DNA of 45,327 nucleotides from Pirellulales bacterium (GTDB taxonomy: Bacteria > Planctomycetota > Planctomycetia > Pirellulales > Thermoguttaceae): NCBI GenBank assembly GCA_016936015.1, contig JAFGPV010000137.1, positions 1 through 45,327 on the forward strand, given 5' to 3'. Made by a program: the position numbers and the translations under genes. The notes below the pieces were generated by a model. The model saw only the letters and a list, made by a program, of their open reading frames with translations. It had not been told where the DNA came from and searched no databases. Of this stretch, positions 14,779-23,687 are shown in pieces (positions within the stretch are counted from its first letter, which is position 1; every line of letters starts with the position of its first letter).

Positions 14779-16986
14779 GTGAGAATATCTACCACTCGAG
14801 TGGGATGGGTACTTTGCGTCTCGATTTTCCTGGTTGCCCGGGCGGCCGGCGTGGAGAAGCTCCGGCCGGGAGAATACTACCTGCCCAGCACCTCCCAGGG
14901 GTTCCTGGCGATCAGCCAGGTGGAGGTCTTGATCGAGCATTACGACCGGACGGAACTGGGCAAGTTGACTTCCGATCCCGTGATGGAGCCGTTTACTCAG
15001 GATCTCCGGCGTCAATTTGAAAACCGTTGGTCGGGGGTTCACCAGCGGCTGGGCCTGACGTTGCAGGATCTCCGCGATCTGGCCGGAGGCGAGGTCAGCG
15101 TGGCGTTGATCAAGCCCGACGAGGACCCGTTAAAAGAGGTAAACCGCGACGCGGACTCTCCGATTGAAGATAACGACTGCTCGGCGATGGCGTTGCTGGT
15201 CGACGCGACGGGCAAGACGGACGTCGTCCGCAAGAAGATCGAGGAGTTGAAGAAGTTTTTCAAGGAAGAGGGGGCCACGCAGCAGGAAATCACCGTCGAG
15301 AAGACTCCGGTGTTGCAGTTCACCTTGCCGATTCCGGAGGCGGAGCGCAACGCGTCCGCCTCGCCGTTCGGCGGCTCCGCGCCGCCCGCGGGTCAGAACG
15401 CTTCGGACGCCGGGGAATCGTCGGGTCCGAAGCCGAAAAGGACTCTTTACTTCCTGGTCGGCGACCTGTTCGGCGCAGCCGACGACGTGGAAGTGGTGCG
15501 GGGAATCCTGGCGCGGATCGGCGGCCGGGAAGGCGACGCCCTGGCCGACGTCCCCGGTTATCAAAAGGTGGTCGCGCGGTGCCGGGCCGATTTTGACGGC
15601 GATCCCCAGATCCGCTGGTTCATGAATCCGGTGGGCTACGCCTCGGCGATGCGGGCGGCCACTCCCAAAGAAAAGCGCCGCAAGGGGAAGAGCCTCTTGG
15701 AAGTGCTGCGGAACCAGGGCTTTACCGGGGTGAAGGGGATCGGCGGCTTCGCCAGTTTTTCGGCCGAGGGCTTCGACCTGATCCATCGCACGGCCGTCTA
15801 CGCCCCGCGGCCTTATGAAAAGTCGATGAAGATGCTCGATTTTTTCAACCGCGAGGACTTCGCGCCGCAACCCTGGGTCCCCCGCGACATCGCCACCTAC
15901 ACCACGTTCTATTTCGACGTGCTGAACGCCTTCGACAACTTCGACAGTCTCTTCGACGAGTTGTACGGCGGAGGCGACCGGGGATTGTGGCAGAAAACCC
16001 TCCGGGACTTGAAGGAGGATCCCAACGGTCCGCAGATCGATCTCCGCGAGGAGTTGATCAAGCTGATCAACCAGCGGGTGACCATACTGACGGATTATCA
16101 CACGCCGATCGAGCTGAACAGCGAGCGGATCCTGGTGGCCCTGGAGGTCAGCGACGAGAAGGCGGCGGCTCGGGCTATCGACAAGGCGATGCGCGGCGAC
16201 CGGGGCACCAAGCTCCAGGAGATCAACGGTCTGCAAATCTGGGAAATCGTGGACGAGGAAGTCGACGAATTTATGCCGCCGCCGGAAGTAGATCTCGGCA
16301 ACGGCGTGCCGCGGCTGACGCCCGAGACCCCCAAGACCAAGCTCCTGGCGCGCGAGGAAGGTCCCCCGCCCCTCTTCCCCCACGCCGCCATTACCGTGAC
16401 CAAGGGGCACTTGTTCATCGCCTCGCACCCCGACTTCCTGCTGAAGATCCTGCAGCCCCGGGAGTCCCGGGAACTGCTGATCAACGATTTGGACTACCAG
16501 ATGGTGGCGGACCAGATCGCCTGGCTCAAGCCCGAGAAGGCCTGCCTCCACGTCTATTCCCGCACCGACGAGGAGTATCGTCCAACCTACGAGCTGGTCC
16601 GGCAGAACAAGATGCCGGAAAGCGAGAACATGCTCGCCCGGCTGCTCAACTCGCTCTTCGGCGAAGGGAAAAACGACGGGAAGCGCCAAGCCAAGTTGGA
16701 CGGCAGCAAGCTGCCCGAATACGACGTGGTCCGCCGCTACCTCCGGCCGGCCGGCATGCAAGTGACCGCCGAGAAGGACGGCTGGTTTCTCAAGGGCTTC
16801 ACGCTGGGCAAATACATCGGCGTCAACGTGGCGGAAGCCGCTTCGGGCGAAGAGGCCCAGGCGGCGGAACCGCGCCCCGCCGAGGAAAAACCGACGTCGC
16901 AAGTCATCACCGTCGCTCGGGAGAAAGCCGCCGACCCGGAAACCGGAGCAGGAAAGCCCGGGGAACAAACCCCCGAAGATGAATAA
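14779..16986 (+). CDS. Secreted or periplasmic protein of unknown function
   Basis: The 735-residue product starts with GTG; AAGGAG lies seven bases upstream and the protein opens with a signal peptide (RISTTRVGWVLCVSIFLVARAAG). No catalytic motif was recognised. The text 'LRPGEYYLPSTSQGFLAISQVEVLIEHYDRTELGKL' and 'VSVALIKPDED' is of the type seen in large planctomycete exported proteins that resemble DUF3352 proteins; this resemblance is weak. A linker with many Ser/Pro/Gly (about residues 195-215) divides the N-terminal part from the rest, and the tail after about residue 690 is acidic and Pro-rich, probably unfolded. It converges with the coiled-coil gene at 17154, with a repeat between. 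Confidence 0.65.
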   Translation: MRISTTRVGWVLCVSIFLVARAAGVEKLRPGEYYLPSTSQGFLAISQVEVLIEHYDRTELGKLTSDPVMEPFTQDLRRQFENRWSGVHQRLGLTLQDLRDLAGGEVSVALIKPDEDPLKEVNRDADSPIEDNDCSAMALLVDATGKTDVVRKKIEELKKFFKEEGATQQEITVEKTPVLQFTLPIPEAERNASASPFGGSAPPAGQNASDAGESSGPKPKRTLYFLVGDLFGAADDVEVVRGILARIGGREGDALADVPGYQKVVARCRADFDGDPQIRWFMNPVGYASAMRAATPKEKRRKGKSLLEVLRNQGFTGVKGIGGFASFSAEGFDLIHRTAVYAPRPYEKSMKMLDFFNREDFAPQPWVPRDIATYTTFYFDVLNAFDNFDSLFDELYGGGDRGLWQKTLRDLKEDPNGPQIDLREELIKLINQRVTILTDYHTPIELNSERILVALEVSDEKAAARAIDKAMRGDRGTKLQEINGLQIWEIVDEEVDEFMPPPEVDLGNGVPRLTPETPKTKLLAREEGPPPLFPHAAITVTKGHLFIASHPDFLLKILQPRESRELLINDLDYQMVADQIAWLKPEKACLHVYSRTDEEYRPTYELVRQNKMPESENMLARLLNSLFGEGKNDGKRQAKLDGSKLPEYDVVRRYLRPAGMQVTAEKDGWFLKGFTLGKYIGVNVAEAASGEEAQAAEPRPAEEKPTSQVITVAREKAADPETGAGKPGEQTPEDE

Positions 16987-17040
16987 GGAAACGCTGAATG
17001 ACCGATCGTTGATTGGCCCTCCGCTGGTTCATGCTCGCTT

Positions 17041-17113
17041 AACGCCCCGCGACGGCGGTCGCGGGGGTGGAACCAAGCCCCATCAACCCCCGCGATTGCC
17101 ATCACGGGGCGTT
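17041..17113. repeat. AACGCCCCG palindromic repeat
   Basis: AACGCCCCGCGACGGCGGTC at the left faces ATTGCCATCACGGGGCGTT at the right, with a short spacer. Same family as the core at 181-255 and as 19958 and 33584. It lies between two convergent genes and has a stem suited to stop transcription. Confidence 0.7.
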
Positions 17114-17153
17114 GGATGAGGTAACCTTGGCCATCCGAGGTCGGTTCTGCGCT

Positions 17154-18506
17154 TTATTTTTCGGCGTCTTTCAATCCCAGCCGTTCCAGCCAGCGGCCGC
17201 GGGTCGATTTTTGCGGGGCCGGGTTGGACGGCTCGGGCGGAGCGTAATTCTCCAGGAACCGGGCCCGCGCTTCGAGGTCCTGGCGCTGCCGGGCGAGCTT
17301 CGCCCGCTCGACCGATAGCTCCACCTCGGCCTGGCGCATCTTCTCGCGCATCTCCTCCTGGAGCCGCTTGAGATCATCCCGAGCCTCGCGGATCAGGGCG
17401 TCCCGGTCGAGCACCTCGCCCAGGGCGGCGGCGCCCACGGCCACGGCCCCTAAATTACCGCTCTGATCCGCCAAGAGGTGCTTCAACTCGTCGATTTCCC
17501 GGTCCTTCTCGACCAGGAGCGTCTCGGTCTTGTGCACAACTTCCTCGATTTGCAGCCGCTGCTTGGCCTCCTCTTCGTTTTCGTTGTCGAAATCCGCCTC
17601 CAACGAGGCGAGAATCCGCTGCTTCTCCAGCTCCCAATTCTGGAACTTCCTGCCGGTTGCGGCGCCGCCGGGCGGAGGAGCCTCGCGGCATTTCGCCAAC
17701 TCTTGTTCCAACGCGGCGTTCTTGGCTTTAATTTCCTTCAGATCCTCCAGGGCCGTTTTATAGCGGCGGTGATAATTTTCTTCCCCCGACTGTGCGTCCG
17801 TCTTGACGGCGGCAAGCTGCAAGGTGGCGTAGTCCAACTCCGATTGAACCTCCTCCAGCCGCCGGGCCAACGCATCGCGTTCGGCAAGCAGCCGCGTCTG
17901 ATCTTCGGAGGCGGTCTCCGCAGGGGCGGAAATTTGGGCCCGTTCTTCCTCCATCTGCCGGCAGTGGGAGCGGGCCTGCTCCGCCTCGACGGCCTGGGCC
18001 GCCGCCTCCTGCCGGGCCATCCGCAGATCGGTTTCCAAGTGCTCGATCCGTTGCCGCCCCTGATCCACCTGCCGCTGCAATTCCACCTGTTCGGCCGAGG
18101 CCGCTTGCTCCCATTGACGGCGGCGATGCTCGAAATCCTCCTCGCAGCGGGCCAATTGCTGCTGCCACTCCTGCCATTGCGCCCGGGCCTGCTCCTGGAG
18201 CTTTTCCCAGGCCGATTGCTGCTCGGAAAGCTCGGTTTTCAACCGCTGAAGCGCGGCGGTCTGCTCTCGGAGGACTTCCGCCCGGGCGTCGAGATCCTCC
18301 CTGGTTTGCCGGTTCTCGCGGCGTCCGTCGGCCAGTTCCTCGCCCAGCCGCTGCAACTGCGAAGTCAATTCCTCCTCCGCACGGCGCAGCCGCGCCCGCT
18401 GGGACGCGAGGAACTCCTGGGTTCGGGCGCGCTGGGTCTCCAGTGCAGCCGAAAATTCCTCGGACCACGAATCGGCGCCGGCGGTGGAATCGGTAACTGC
18501 TTCCAT
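17154..18506 (-). CDS. Long coiled-coil protein of unknown function
   Basis: The 450-residue product is almost wholly heptad-rich and charged (Glu, Arg, Gln, Leu) from about residue 20 to 290 and again from 355 to 420, so it is expected to form a long coiled coil. The end 'RDALIREARDDLKRLQEEMREKMRQAEVELSVERAKLARQRQDLEARARFLE', then 'TRGRWLERLGLKDAEK', looks conserved. No membrane segment or signal peptide is present, so a cytoplasmic scaffold is likely. No SD site is evident. Several minus-strand and plus-strand shadow frames run through it because of the composition. Confidence 0.75.
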   Translation of the reverse strand: MEAVTDSTAGADSWSEEFSAALETQRARTQEFLASQRARLRRAEEELTSQLQRLGEELADGRRENRQTREDLDARAEVLREQTAALQRLKTELSEQQSAWEKLQEQARAQWQEWQQQLARCEEDFEHRRRQWEQAASAEQVELQRQVDQGRQRIEHLETDLRMARQEAAAQAVEAEQARSHCRQMEEERAQISAPAETASEDQTRLLAERDALARRLEEVQSELDYATLQLAAVKTDAQSGEENYHRRYKTALEDLKEIKAKNAALEQELAKCREAPPPGGAATGRKFQNWELEKQRILASLEADFDNENEEEAKQRLQIEEVVHKTETLLVEKDREIDELKHLLADQSGNLGAVAVGAAALGEVLDRDALIREARDDLKRLQEEMREKMRQAEVELSVERAKLARQRQDLEARARFLENYAPPEPSNPAPQKSTRGRWLERLGLKDAEK

Positions 18507-18617
18507 GACAAAGGGATTCTCAAATATATAGGTTACGCTCCCCCCAATGGCAAACCTCTTTTGCAGGCCCTGACGGTGGTGACGAAGAATTCGATTAGGG
18601 GGAGGAAGCGATTGTTA

Positions 18618-18744
18618 ATTGAACATCAGATTAAAGTTGCTTCCTCTAGCCGGCGGCTAACAGCCGCCGCGGAAAAACCATGAATCTCTCTCGGCGGCTG
18701 TTAGCCGCCGGCTAGTTAATAGTATTAACAATCGGATCCTCACT
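18618..18744. repeat. MITE-like element with the TAGCCGGCGG core and degenerate ATTGAGGATCAG ends
   Basis: The core TAGCCGGCGGCTAACAGCC (from 18647) is inverted at 18692-18714, as in the element at 4040-4164. The outer ends, ATTGAACATCAG at 18618 and, inverted, CGGATCCTCACT at 18733-18744, differ from ATTGAGGATCAG at two or three places. The right end overlaps the TGA stop of the DUF1570 gene (18740-18742). Confidence 0.65.
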
Positions 18745-19834
18745 CCTCCTCCACGTCGGCCATGAACCGCAGGAACCGCGCCTCGAGCATCCGCCAATCT
18801 TTTCCGAATACCGAAGTGAAATCGGCGATCCTTTGCCGGGCGGTGTACTCGGAAAAAGGGGGCCGGTCGGCCGTCAAGGCCAGGTATCGGGCGTAGTTGC
18901 GCGGCTGAGTTTCGATCAGAAAGTAGGTCAAAGCCCAGGCCTCGGCGTACGCGGCGGCGGGATTGATTTGGAAAAGCCGGTCGGAGGCGATCAGCGCCTG
19001 CAACAACTCCGGCCGATGCCCTTTTTCCAACAGCATCCGGAAGTCCTGAAACCGACCCCGATTGACGCGGTCGGCCGGCCGCGGATAGTGCGGAGCGTCG
19101 TACACGCCGGGGGCCTCGAACAGCGTGGCCAGGCCCTCGGCCACCCAGACCGGCGGCGCAGCCCAGCGGCTGTGCACCCCGGTGTTGAACGCCGTCTGGT
19201 GCGTCGCCTCGTGGATCAAGACCGCGGCGTTTTTCCGCCAATCCGAGGTCTCGCCCTGCCCCTCCATGTCGTAGAGCACGATCCGGTTGGACCGCTGGTC
19301 GTAAAAACCCAAGACGCCGCGCGGCGCCCGATTCCCATTCGACGCGGCGAAGCGTTGAAAGTCGTTGCGGTCTTTGCAGACCACGCCCACCAGCGGAAAC
19401 GGCGGACGATCGGGCGAAAATCCCCGCACCGAAAAATAATGGACGAACGCCCGGTAGAGCTGCTCGAAACGGTCGGCCCAGCGGTCGCGCTGGCCCCGAG
19501 GATGGGCGATCAGATAATGGTCCGTCCCGCTGACTTCGTAGTCGTCGCCCAGTTCCTGAAGCAGCGTGCCGCGAAATTCCGAGGGCGAATAGGCGTAGAA
19601 CCGATCCGCCGTTTTCCGATAGTCTTTCCCCGCCTCGGGCGGGAATTCCCACAACCGTCCGTCCCGGCCCAGCAGGTGCACGATCTCCTCGTTCCAGACC
19701 AGCGGCGTCCCCTCGATCTTCCGTCCGTCAAGCGTCAATTCCACCATCGCCCGGTCCGTCGGCGCGGCGGAACGGCTCCCGGCAAGAAGAATGACCGCCA
19801 GAACGGCGACCGGTCCACGGCGGAAAACGTGCAT
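18740..19834 (-). CDS. Secreted DUF1570 protein (zincin-like peptidase fold)
   Basis: A 364-residue protein with an N-terminal signal sequence (MHVFRRGPVAVLAVILLAGS). 'VLIHEATHQTAFN' gives a zinc motif HExxH (H208, E209, H212), and 'WVAEGLATLFE' about 20 residues later gives the third ligand (E233), as in gluzincins. Preceding text 'FQRFAASNGNRAPRGVLGFYDQRSNRIVLYD' is typical of DUF1570, a family frequent in Planctomycetota. ATG at 19834 is chosen because GGAGG lies five bases upstream; ATGs at 19837 and 19846 are alternatives. Predicted to be a metallopeptidase outside the cytoplasm, substrate unknown. The stop lies within a repeat. Confidence 0.75.
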   Translation of the reverse strand: MHVFRRGPVAVLAVILLAGSRSAAPTDRAMVELTLDGRKIEGTPLVWNEEIVHLLGRDGRLWEFPPEAGKDYRKTADRFYAYSPSEFRGTLLQELGDDYEVSGTDHYLIAHPRGQRDRWADRFEQLYRAFVHYFSVRGFSPDRPPFPLVGVVCKDRNDFQRFAASNGNRAPRGVLGFYDQRSNRIVLYDMEGQGETSDWRKNAAVLIHEATHQTAFNTGVHSRWAAPPVWVAEGLATLFEAPGVYDAPHYPRPADRVNRGRFQDFRMLLEKGHRPELLQALIASDRLFQINPAAAYAEAWALTYFLIETQPRNYARYLALTADRPPFSEYTARQRIADFTSVFGKDWRMLEARFLRFMADVEEE

Positions 19835-19957
19835 CATGGCCTCCATCTTCAAAGATAGCTTACAATCCCCGGCAAATCCCTTGCGATGCAGGAAAGCCCG
19901 GATAGAATCAATAGCGGAGTTGATTACTGTCCGTCGTTGATGATTCCTTAATAAAAA

Positions 19958-20030
19958 CGCCCCGCGACGGCGGTCGCGGGGGTAGAATAATCTCTGTTTC
20001 TCCCCCGGGACCACCGCCCCGGGACGTTCA
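19958..20030. repeat. AACGCCCCG palindromic repeat
   Basis: AACGCCCCGCGACGGCGGTC faces CCCCCGGGACCACCGCCCCGGGACGTT-like sequence at the right end. Same family as 181, 17041 and 33584, but here between divergent genes (DUF1570 and a membrane protein). Confidence 0.6.
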
Positions 20031-20080
20031 AATAACGAGATTGCCCTGAGCATCACAAGCCGGCGGACGGAGCAAATTGT

Positions 20081-20575
20081 ATGGAAGATTTCGACGACGA
20101 AGAGGAACTCGAAAACGGCGCCGAGCCGGCATGGACCTTCCCCCGGCTCCAATTCAGCCTGGCGCAGCTCTTGTGGGTCGTCACCGGGGCGGCCGTCCTC
20201 TGCGGGCTGATCGCCTGGTGGGGCGCAATTCCCGTGCTGTTTCTGATCGGCTCCGCCGGGGGCACTTTCTTGGGGCTTTTAGTCTGCAACTATTTTGGAT
20301 TGGGTTTTGCTTTCGAGAACCTCCGCGCGGATCTCCTCAAATGTGTTGTAATTCCGGCGGTTCCTTTAGGAGCCTGGCACCTTCTGATGTTATTCCCCTT
20401 CATCGTCCTTCCCCTATGGACGTTTCTCATCGTTTTTTTCTTGACCTATTGGATGGGAATGAAATTCGCTTGGCTTGACATCGAAATGCACGAGATCGTG
20501 CTTTGTTGCATCTGCACCATTTTCAGCGGTTTGTGCCTCGTTGCCCTGGTCCATTCCATTTTTCCATTGCATTAG
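20081..20575 (+). CDS. Small membrane protein of unknown function
   Basis: The 164-residue product has an acidic N-terminus (MEDFDDEEELENG), then 'RLQFSLAQLLWVVTGAAVLCGLIAWW', and about five hydrophobic segments to the end. The 'r.qFSL.qLLw.vT..Avl.gl' start is a recurrent planctomycete signature before a membrane span. The start has GGAG about nine bases upstream. The TPR gene starts 15 bases after its stop, so they form an operon. Function not recognised. Confidence 0.7.
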   Translation: MEDFDDEEELENGAEPAWTFPRLQFSLAQLLWVVTGAAVLCGLIAWWGAIPVLFLIGSAGGTFLGLLVCNYFGLGFAFENLRADLLKCVVIPAVPLGAWHLLMLFPFIVLPLWTFLIVFFLTYWMGMKFAWLDIEMHEIVLCCICTIFSGLCLVALVHSIFPLH

Positions 20576-20589
20576 AGAAGTTTCCCACC

Positions 20590-21462
20590 GTGGATCCCGA
20601 CTGGTTTGAAGAACAGCTTGCCGCCGCGCAGGCCGCCGTCGAGGCGGAGGACTTCGTCCGCGCCGCGGCAATCGCCGACCAGTTGGCGATGGACTCTCCG
20701 GAGCATCCGCAAGTCCGAACAGTCCGGGCGGAGGCGCTGCTGCATACGGGCGGCGCCGACGAGGCCCTGGCGGAGGCCCGCCGGGCGGCGGAGCTGAGTC
20801 CGCTCGATCCCCACGCCCAGCGGATCCTGGGCCGGGCGGCCTGGCGGCGGGGACGGCTTACGCAGGCCCAGGACGCCTTTTCATCCGCGATCCGATTTTC
20901 CGACCGCGCACCGCCGGCTCTTACGGAGTACGCGTGGTTTATGGCCTCGCAGCGCGGACCGAAACCGGCCGAACAGGCCGCCCGCCAGGCCGTGGCCGCC
21001 GCGGAGAACTCCGCAACCGCCTGGGCGGCGTTGGGACTGGCCCAGTACCGCCTGCACCGGTTGGCCGAGGCCGAAGAGAGCCTCCGCCGGGCGTTGGCAA
21101 TCGATCCCGAGGATCCCAACGCCCAATCGGTCATGGTCCTGCTCCTCCAAGATCGAGGGAAAAACGCCGAGGCCGAGATCCTGGCCGACCACCTGGAGGC
21201 CCATCCCGGCACGGAGGACCTGGTGGAATCGGTCCGTCACGAGGCCAAAGAGCGCCGTCTGGCCGCCCGGTTGGTCGTCCGTCATCTCGACCGCCCGCCC
21301 CCCGCCGCCCCTCCGCGAGGGATCTGGTTTGTCATCCTGACCTTCGCCGTCTTCCTCGGCGGCGTCCTGTTGGTCGCCTTCCCCGACGCCCCCCTGCTAA
21401 TCCTCCTCTGCGTAACCATCCCCCTGCTCCTGGGCGCCTTATGCTATTGGTACCTGCGGTAA
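20590..21462 (+). CDS. TPR protein with two C-terminal membrane spans
   Basis: A 290-residue protein beginning with GTG at 20590 (VDPDWFEEQLAAAQAAVE). It has at least four or five TPR-like helical pairs, for example 'EEQLAAAQAAVEAEDFVRAAAIADQLA', 'AEALLHTGGADEALAEARRAAELSPLD', 'ALGLAQYRLHRLAEAEESLRRALAIDPED'. Two hydrophobic spans end the protein (WFVILTFAVFLGGVLLVAF; LLILLCVTIPLLLGALCYW). It is likely anchored in the inner membrane with TPRs in the cytoplasm, for protein-protein contacts. A frame to 20503 overlaps the previous gene and is rejected. The double-hairpin repeat follows its stop. Confidence 0.75.
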   Translation: MDPDWFEEQLAAAQAAVEAEDFVRAAAIADQLAMDSPEHPQVRTVRAEALLHTGGADEALAEARRAAELSPLDPHAQRILGRAAWRRGRLTQAQDAFSSAIRFSDRAPPALTEYAWFMASQRGPKPAEQAARQAVAAAENSATAWAALGLAQYRLHRLAEAEESLRRALAIDPEDPNAQSVMVLLLQDRGKNAEAEILADHLEAHPGTEDLVESVRHEAKERRLAARLVVRHLDRPPPAAPPRGIWFVILTFAVFLGGVLLVAFPDAPLLILLCVTIPLLLGALCYWYLR

Positions 21463-21472
21463 TGCCATGCAA

Positions 21473-21553
21473 GTAGATGCGGCATCTTGCCGCATCAAGG
21501 AACGTGGTATGGTGGCTCTTCCCATGCAGGAAGCGGCAGGATGCCGCTTCTAC
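21473..21553. repeat. Double-hairpin repeat between convergent genes
   Basis: Left stem GATGCGGCA/TGCCGCATC, right stem GAAGCGGCA/TGCCGCTTC. Compared with 6491 the two stems are swapped. It lies in the 110-base gap between the convergent TPR and metallophosphoesterase genes, where it could stop transcription from both. Confidence 0.75.
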
Positions 21554-21572
21554 ATTACCGTTACCTGCCCTT

Positions 21573-22637
21573 TCAATCGCCGGGCTTTTCCTCTTCCGGC
21601 AGGAGGTCGATCACCGCCACTTCCGGGCGGCAGAGGAACCGTAGGCGCGGGGCGTCGCTCCGTTCCATGCCGATGCCGCGGGAGACGAACAAATTTCCGC
21701 CGCCGGGCAATGCGGTCATTCCCGACGCCCAGCGGCGAGGAATGTAGCAATTGGTGACCGCCGGTCCCAGGCCCGGCAACTGCACCTGGCCGCCGTGCGT
21801 GTGACCGGCGATCAGCAAGTCGGCCTGCACCCGGCCGCGGGCGAAATTCGGGATGTGCCCCAGGACGATGTGGAACGTTCCCGGTTTCGGATCCGGCACT
21901 TCCAAAGAGATCGAATTCGACTCCCAGAGACTCAGGCACGTCAGGCAGACGCAGTCCAGGTCGAATGTTTGCCGGAAGGAAACCGGCGTAATCGGCGTGT
22001 CCTCAAACAGATTCCGCCAGTCGGGCCGAGGATCGGTGTTGCCTTGCACCGCGAAGGCGCCCAGCGGCGGTCGGACGTCTTTCTCGACCAGGTACTCCCG
22101 CACCGCATCGATTACCTGCCGTTGTTTTTCCCAAGGGACTTGCAGGTAGTCGCCGGCACAGAGGATCAGGTCGGCTTTTTGCGCCAAGGCAAGATCGAAG
22201 GCCCGGCGCTCATAATCGCCGAAGGAGTCCATTTGCGGATCGGCGATCACGACGATCCGGACCGGCCGGTCGAGTTTGCCGCTCCGGATCTGGTAATGAG
22301 TGACCTCCAGCCAATGGGGTTCGATCCAGAAGGCGTCCACGCCGACGCCCGCCAGCAGCAGGGCCGCCAGGGCCGTCAGGACCGCCCACCGCCTGTTCTT
22401 CCGTCGGGCGATCACCGCCGTGCCCAGCAGGACCGCGGGGGCGTAGATGAAAATTGCCGAAGCGGCATGCCGGGCCAGACTGAATACGTCGTGCATGATC
22501 AACCACATCATCAGACCGGCGATCACGCTCCCGGCCGTCGCCGCCGCCAGCCAAACTCCCATCCGGGGCTTCCAACGGTAAATCGCCAAGATCCCCCCGG
22601 CGACGGCCAACATCACAAGATGAAAAACAAACGTCAT
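21573..22637 (-). CDS. Membrane-anchored metallophosphoesterase (YaeI-like) with altered metal motifs
   Basis: The 354-residue product has about four membrane spans in residues 1-105, then a calcineurin-like phosphoesterase domain: 'VIADPQMDSFGDYE' (D133), 'ILCAGDYLQ' (D163), 'AVQGNTD' (N200), 'IVLGHIP' (H261), 'IAGHTHGGQ' (H279, H281). The fold matches the YaeI/YkuE group, some of which cleave UDP-diacylglucosamine. Two usual residues differ: DxH is DPQ (Gln135) and GNHD is GNTD (Thr201). Metal binding or chemistry may thus differ. ATG at 22637 has GGAG just upstream. Divergent from the thymidylate-synthase-like gene. Confidence 0.75.
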   Translation of the reverse strand: MTFVFHLVMLAVAGGILAIYRWKPRMGVWLAAATAGSVIAGLMMWLIMHDVFSLARHAASAIFIYAPAVLLGTAVIARRKNRRWAVLTALAALLLAGVGVDAFWIEPHWLEVTHYQIRSGKLDRPVRIVVIADPQMDSFGDYERRAFDLALAQKADLILCAGDYLQVPWEKQRQVIDAVREYLVEKDVRPPLGAFAVQGNTDPRPDWRNLFEDTPITPVSFRQTFDLDCVCLTCLSLWESNSISLEVPDPKPGTFHIVLGHIPNFARGRVQADLLIAGHTHGGQVQLPGLGPAVTNCYIPRRWASGMTALPGGGNLFVSRGIGMERSDAPRLRFLCRPEVAVIDLLPEEEKPGD

Positions 22638-22784
22638 GGTGCTCCATTCTTCACGAAAAATCACTCCCAGGCAAGGGCTTAACGGCTGATACGCCGCACC
22701 GGCTTGTAATGTTCGGCAAGTTTTCGCACAATAGCGGAAACTAATCCGGCACACGGAGTGTGTCTGCACCAAGGAGGTTGCATC

Positions 22785-23624
22785 ATGAACGGAATTCCCG
22801 TCCTTTTTGCCGAAGGCGACTGCATCGCCCGGGCGTGGGAAAACGCCCTGGTGGCGCTGTTTCGATCCGGCTGCACGGTCCCCACCCAGTACGACAAGCC
22901 GGACGACGGGCCCAGCCGCGACGCGACAATGATCCTGGTGGTCGACGATCCCCAGGCCGAGCCGATGATCCACCGCGATTTTCCCGGCGGCTTCGAGGAA
23001 CTGCAGGAATACGTGATGGAGGTCTGCGAGGGAATCAAGGACCACTGCGTCCGCGATCCGAACGACCCGCACGACACCCGCTGGGAATACACCTATCACC
23101 AGCGGCTGTTCGGTTACACAACCCCCACGCTCGCCCCGATCGACCAGATCGAGAACCTCTGCCGGCAGCTTGCCGAGACGCCCCACACCCGCCGGGCACA
23201 GGCCGTCACCTGGAAGGTCTGGGAGGATTTATCCTGCTACGATCCGGCCTGCCTGCAAAGCGTCTGGTGCCGGATCACGCTCGACGGCGGCCGGCCCGTG
23301 CTGAGCATGAACGTCCGGTTCCGCTCGAACGACGCCTACAAGGCGGCCTTCATGAACATCTTCGCGCTGACGCGGCTGCAAGGGCAAATTGCCAACCGGA
23401 TCGGCGAACTGACGGGCAAAACGGTTGCTCTCGGCCGCTACTGCCACGTCGCCGACAGTTTCCACATCTACGGTTCGAACCTGGCCGAGTTCGAGGCCCG
23501 CTTCCTCGGCGCGATTGAGAAGCGGACCTTCGCTGAGCGCACCATGCGCTACGCCGACGTCCGCGACCTGATGGAAGAAGCCCGCCCCGCCATCCTCGAA
23601 AAGGCCCGAAAGATGGGCCGCTAA
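22785..23624 (+). CDS. Thymidylate synthase (ThyA) family protein
   Basis: The 279-residue product has the ThyA pattern in its last 150 residues: 'YDPACLQSVWCRI' with the probable nucleophile C156, 'MNVRFRSNDAYKAAFMNIFALTRLQ' (RSxD, nucleotide phosphate and dimer contacts), and 'GRYCHVADSFHIYGSN' (HxY, sugar binding). The N-terminal 90 residues are less like E. coli ThyA, which resembles the branch that includes archaeal ThyA-like enzymes and pyrimidine hydroxymethylases. Reaction would be methylation (or hydroxymethylation) of dUMP or dCMP with methylene-tetrahydrofolate. A strong AAGGAGG lies seven bases before ATG 22785, so the upstream ATG at 22758 is not used. Confidence 0.75.
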   Translation: MNGIPVLFAEGDCIARAWENALVALFRSGCTVPTQYDKPDDGPSRDATMILVVDDPQAEPMIHRDFPGGFEELQEYVMEVCEGIKDHCVRDPNDPHDTRWEYTYHQRLFGYTTPTLAPIDQIENLCRQLAETPHTRRAQAVTWKVWEDLSCYDPACLQSVWCRITLDGGRPVLSMNVRFRSNDAYKAAFMNIFALTRLQGQIANRIGELTGKTVALGRYCHVADSFHIYGSNLAEFEARFLGAIEKRTFAERTMRYADVRDLMEEARPAILEKARKMGR

Positions 23625-23687
23625 AAAGCCGCTTGCGGCTTAGCAAAACTAATCCCGAACCGGAAATATCCTGAGGGAGTATATAAA

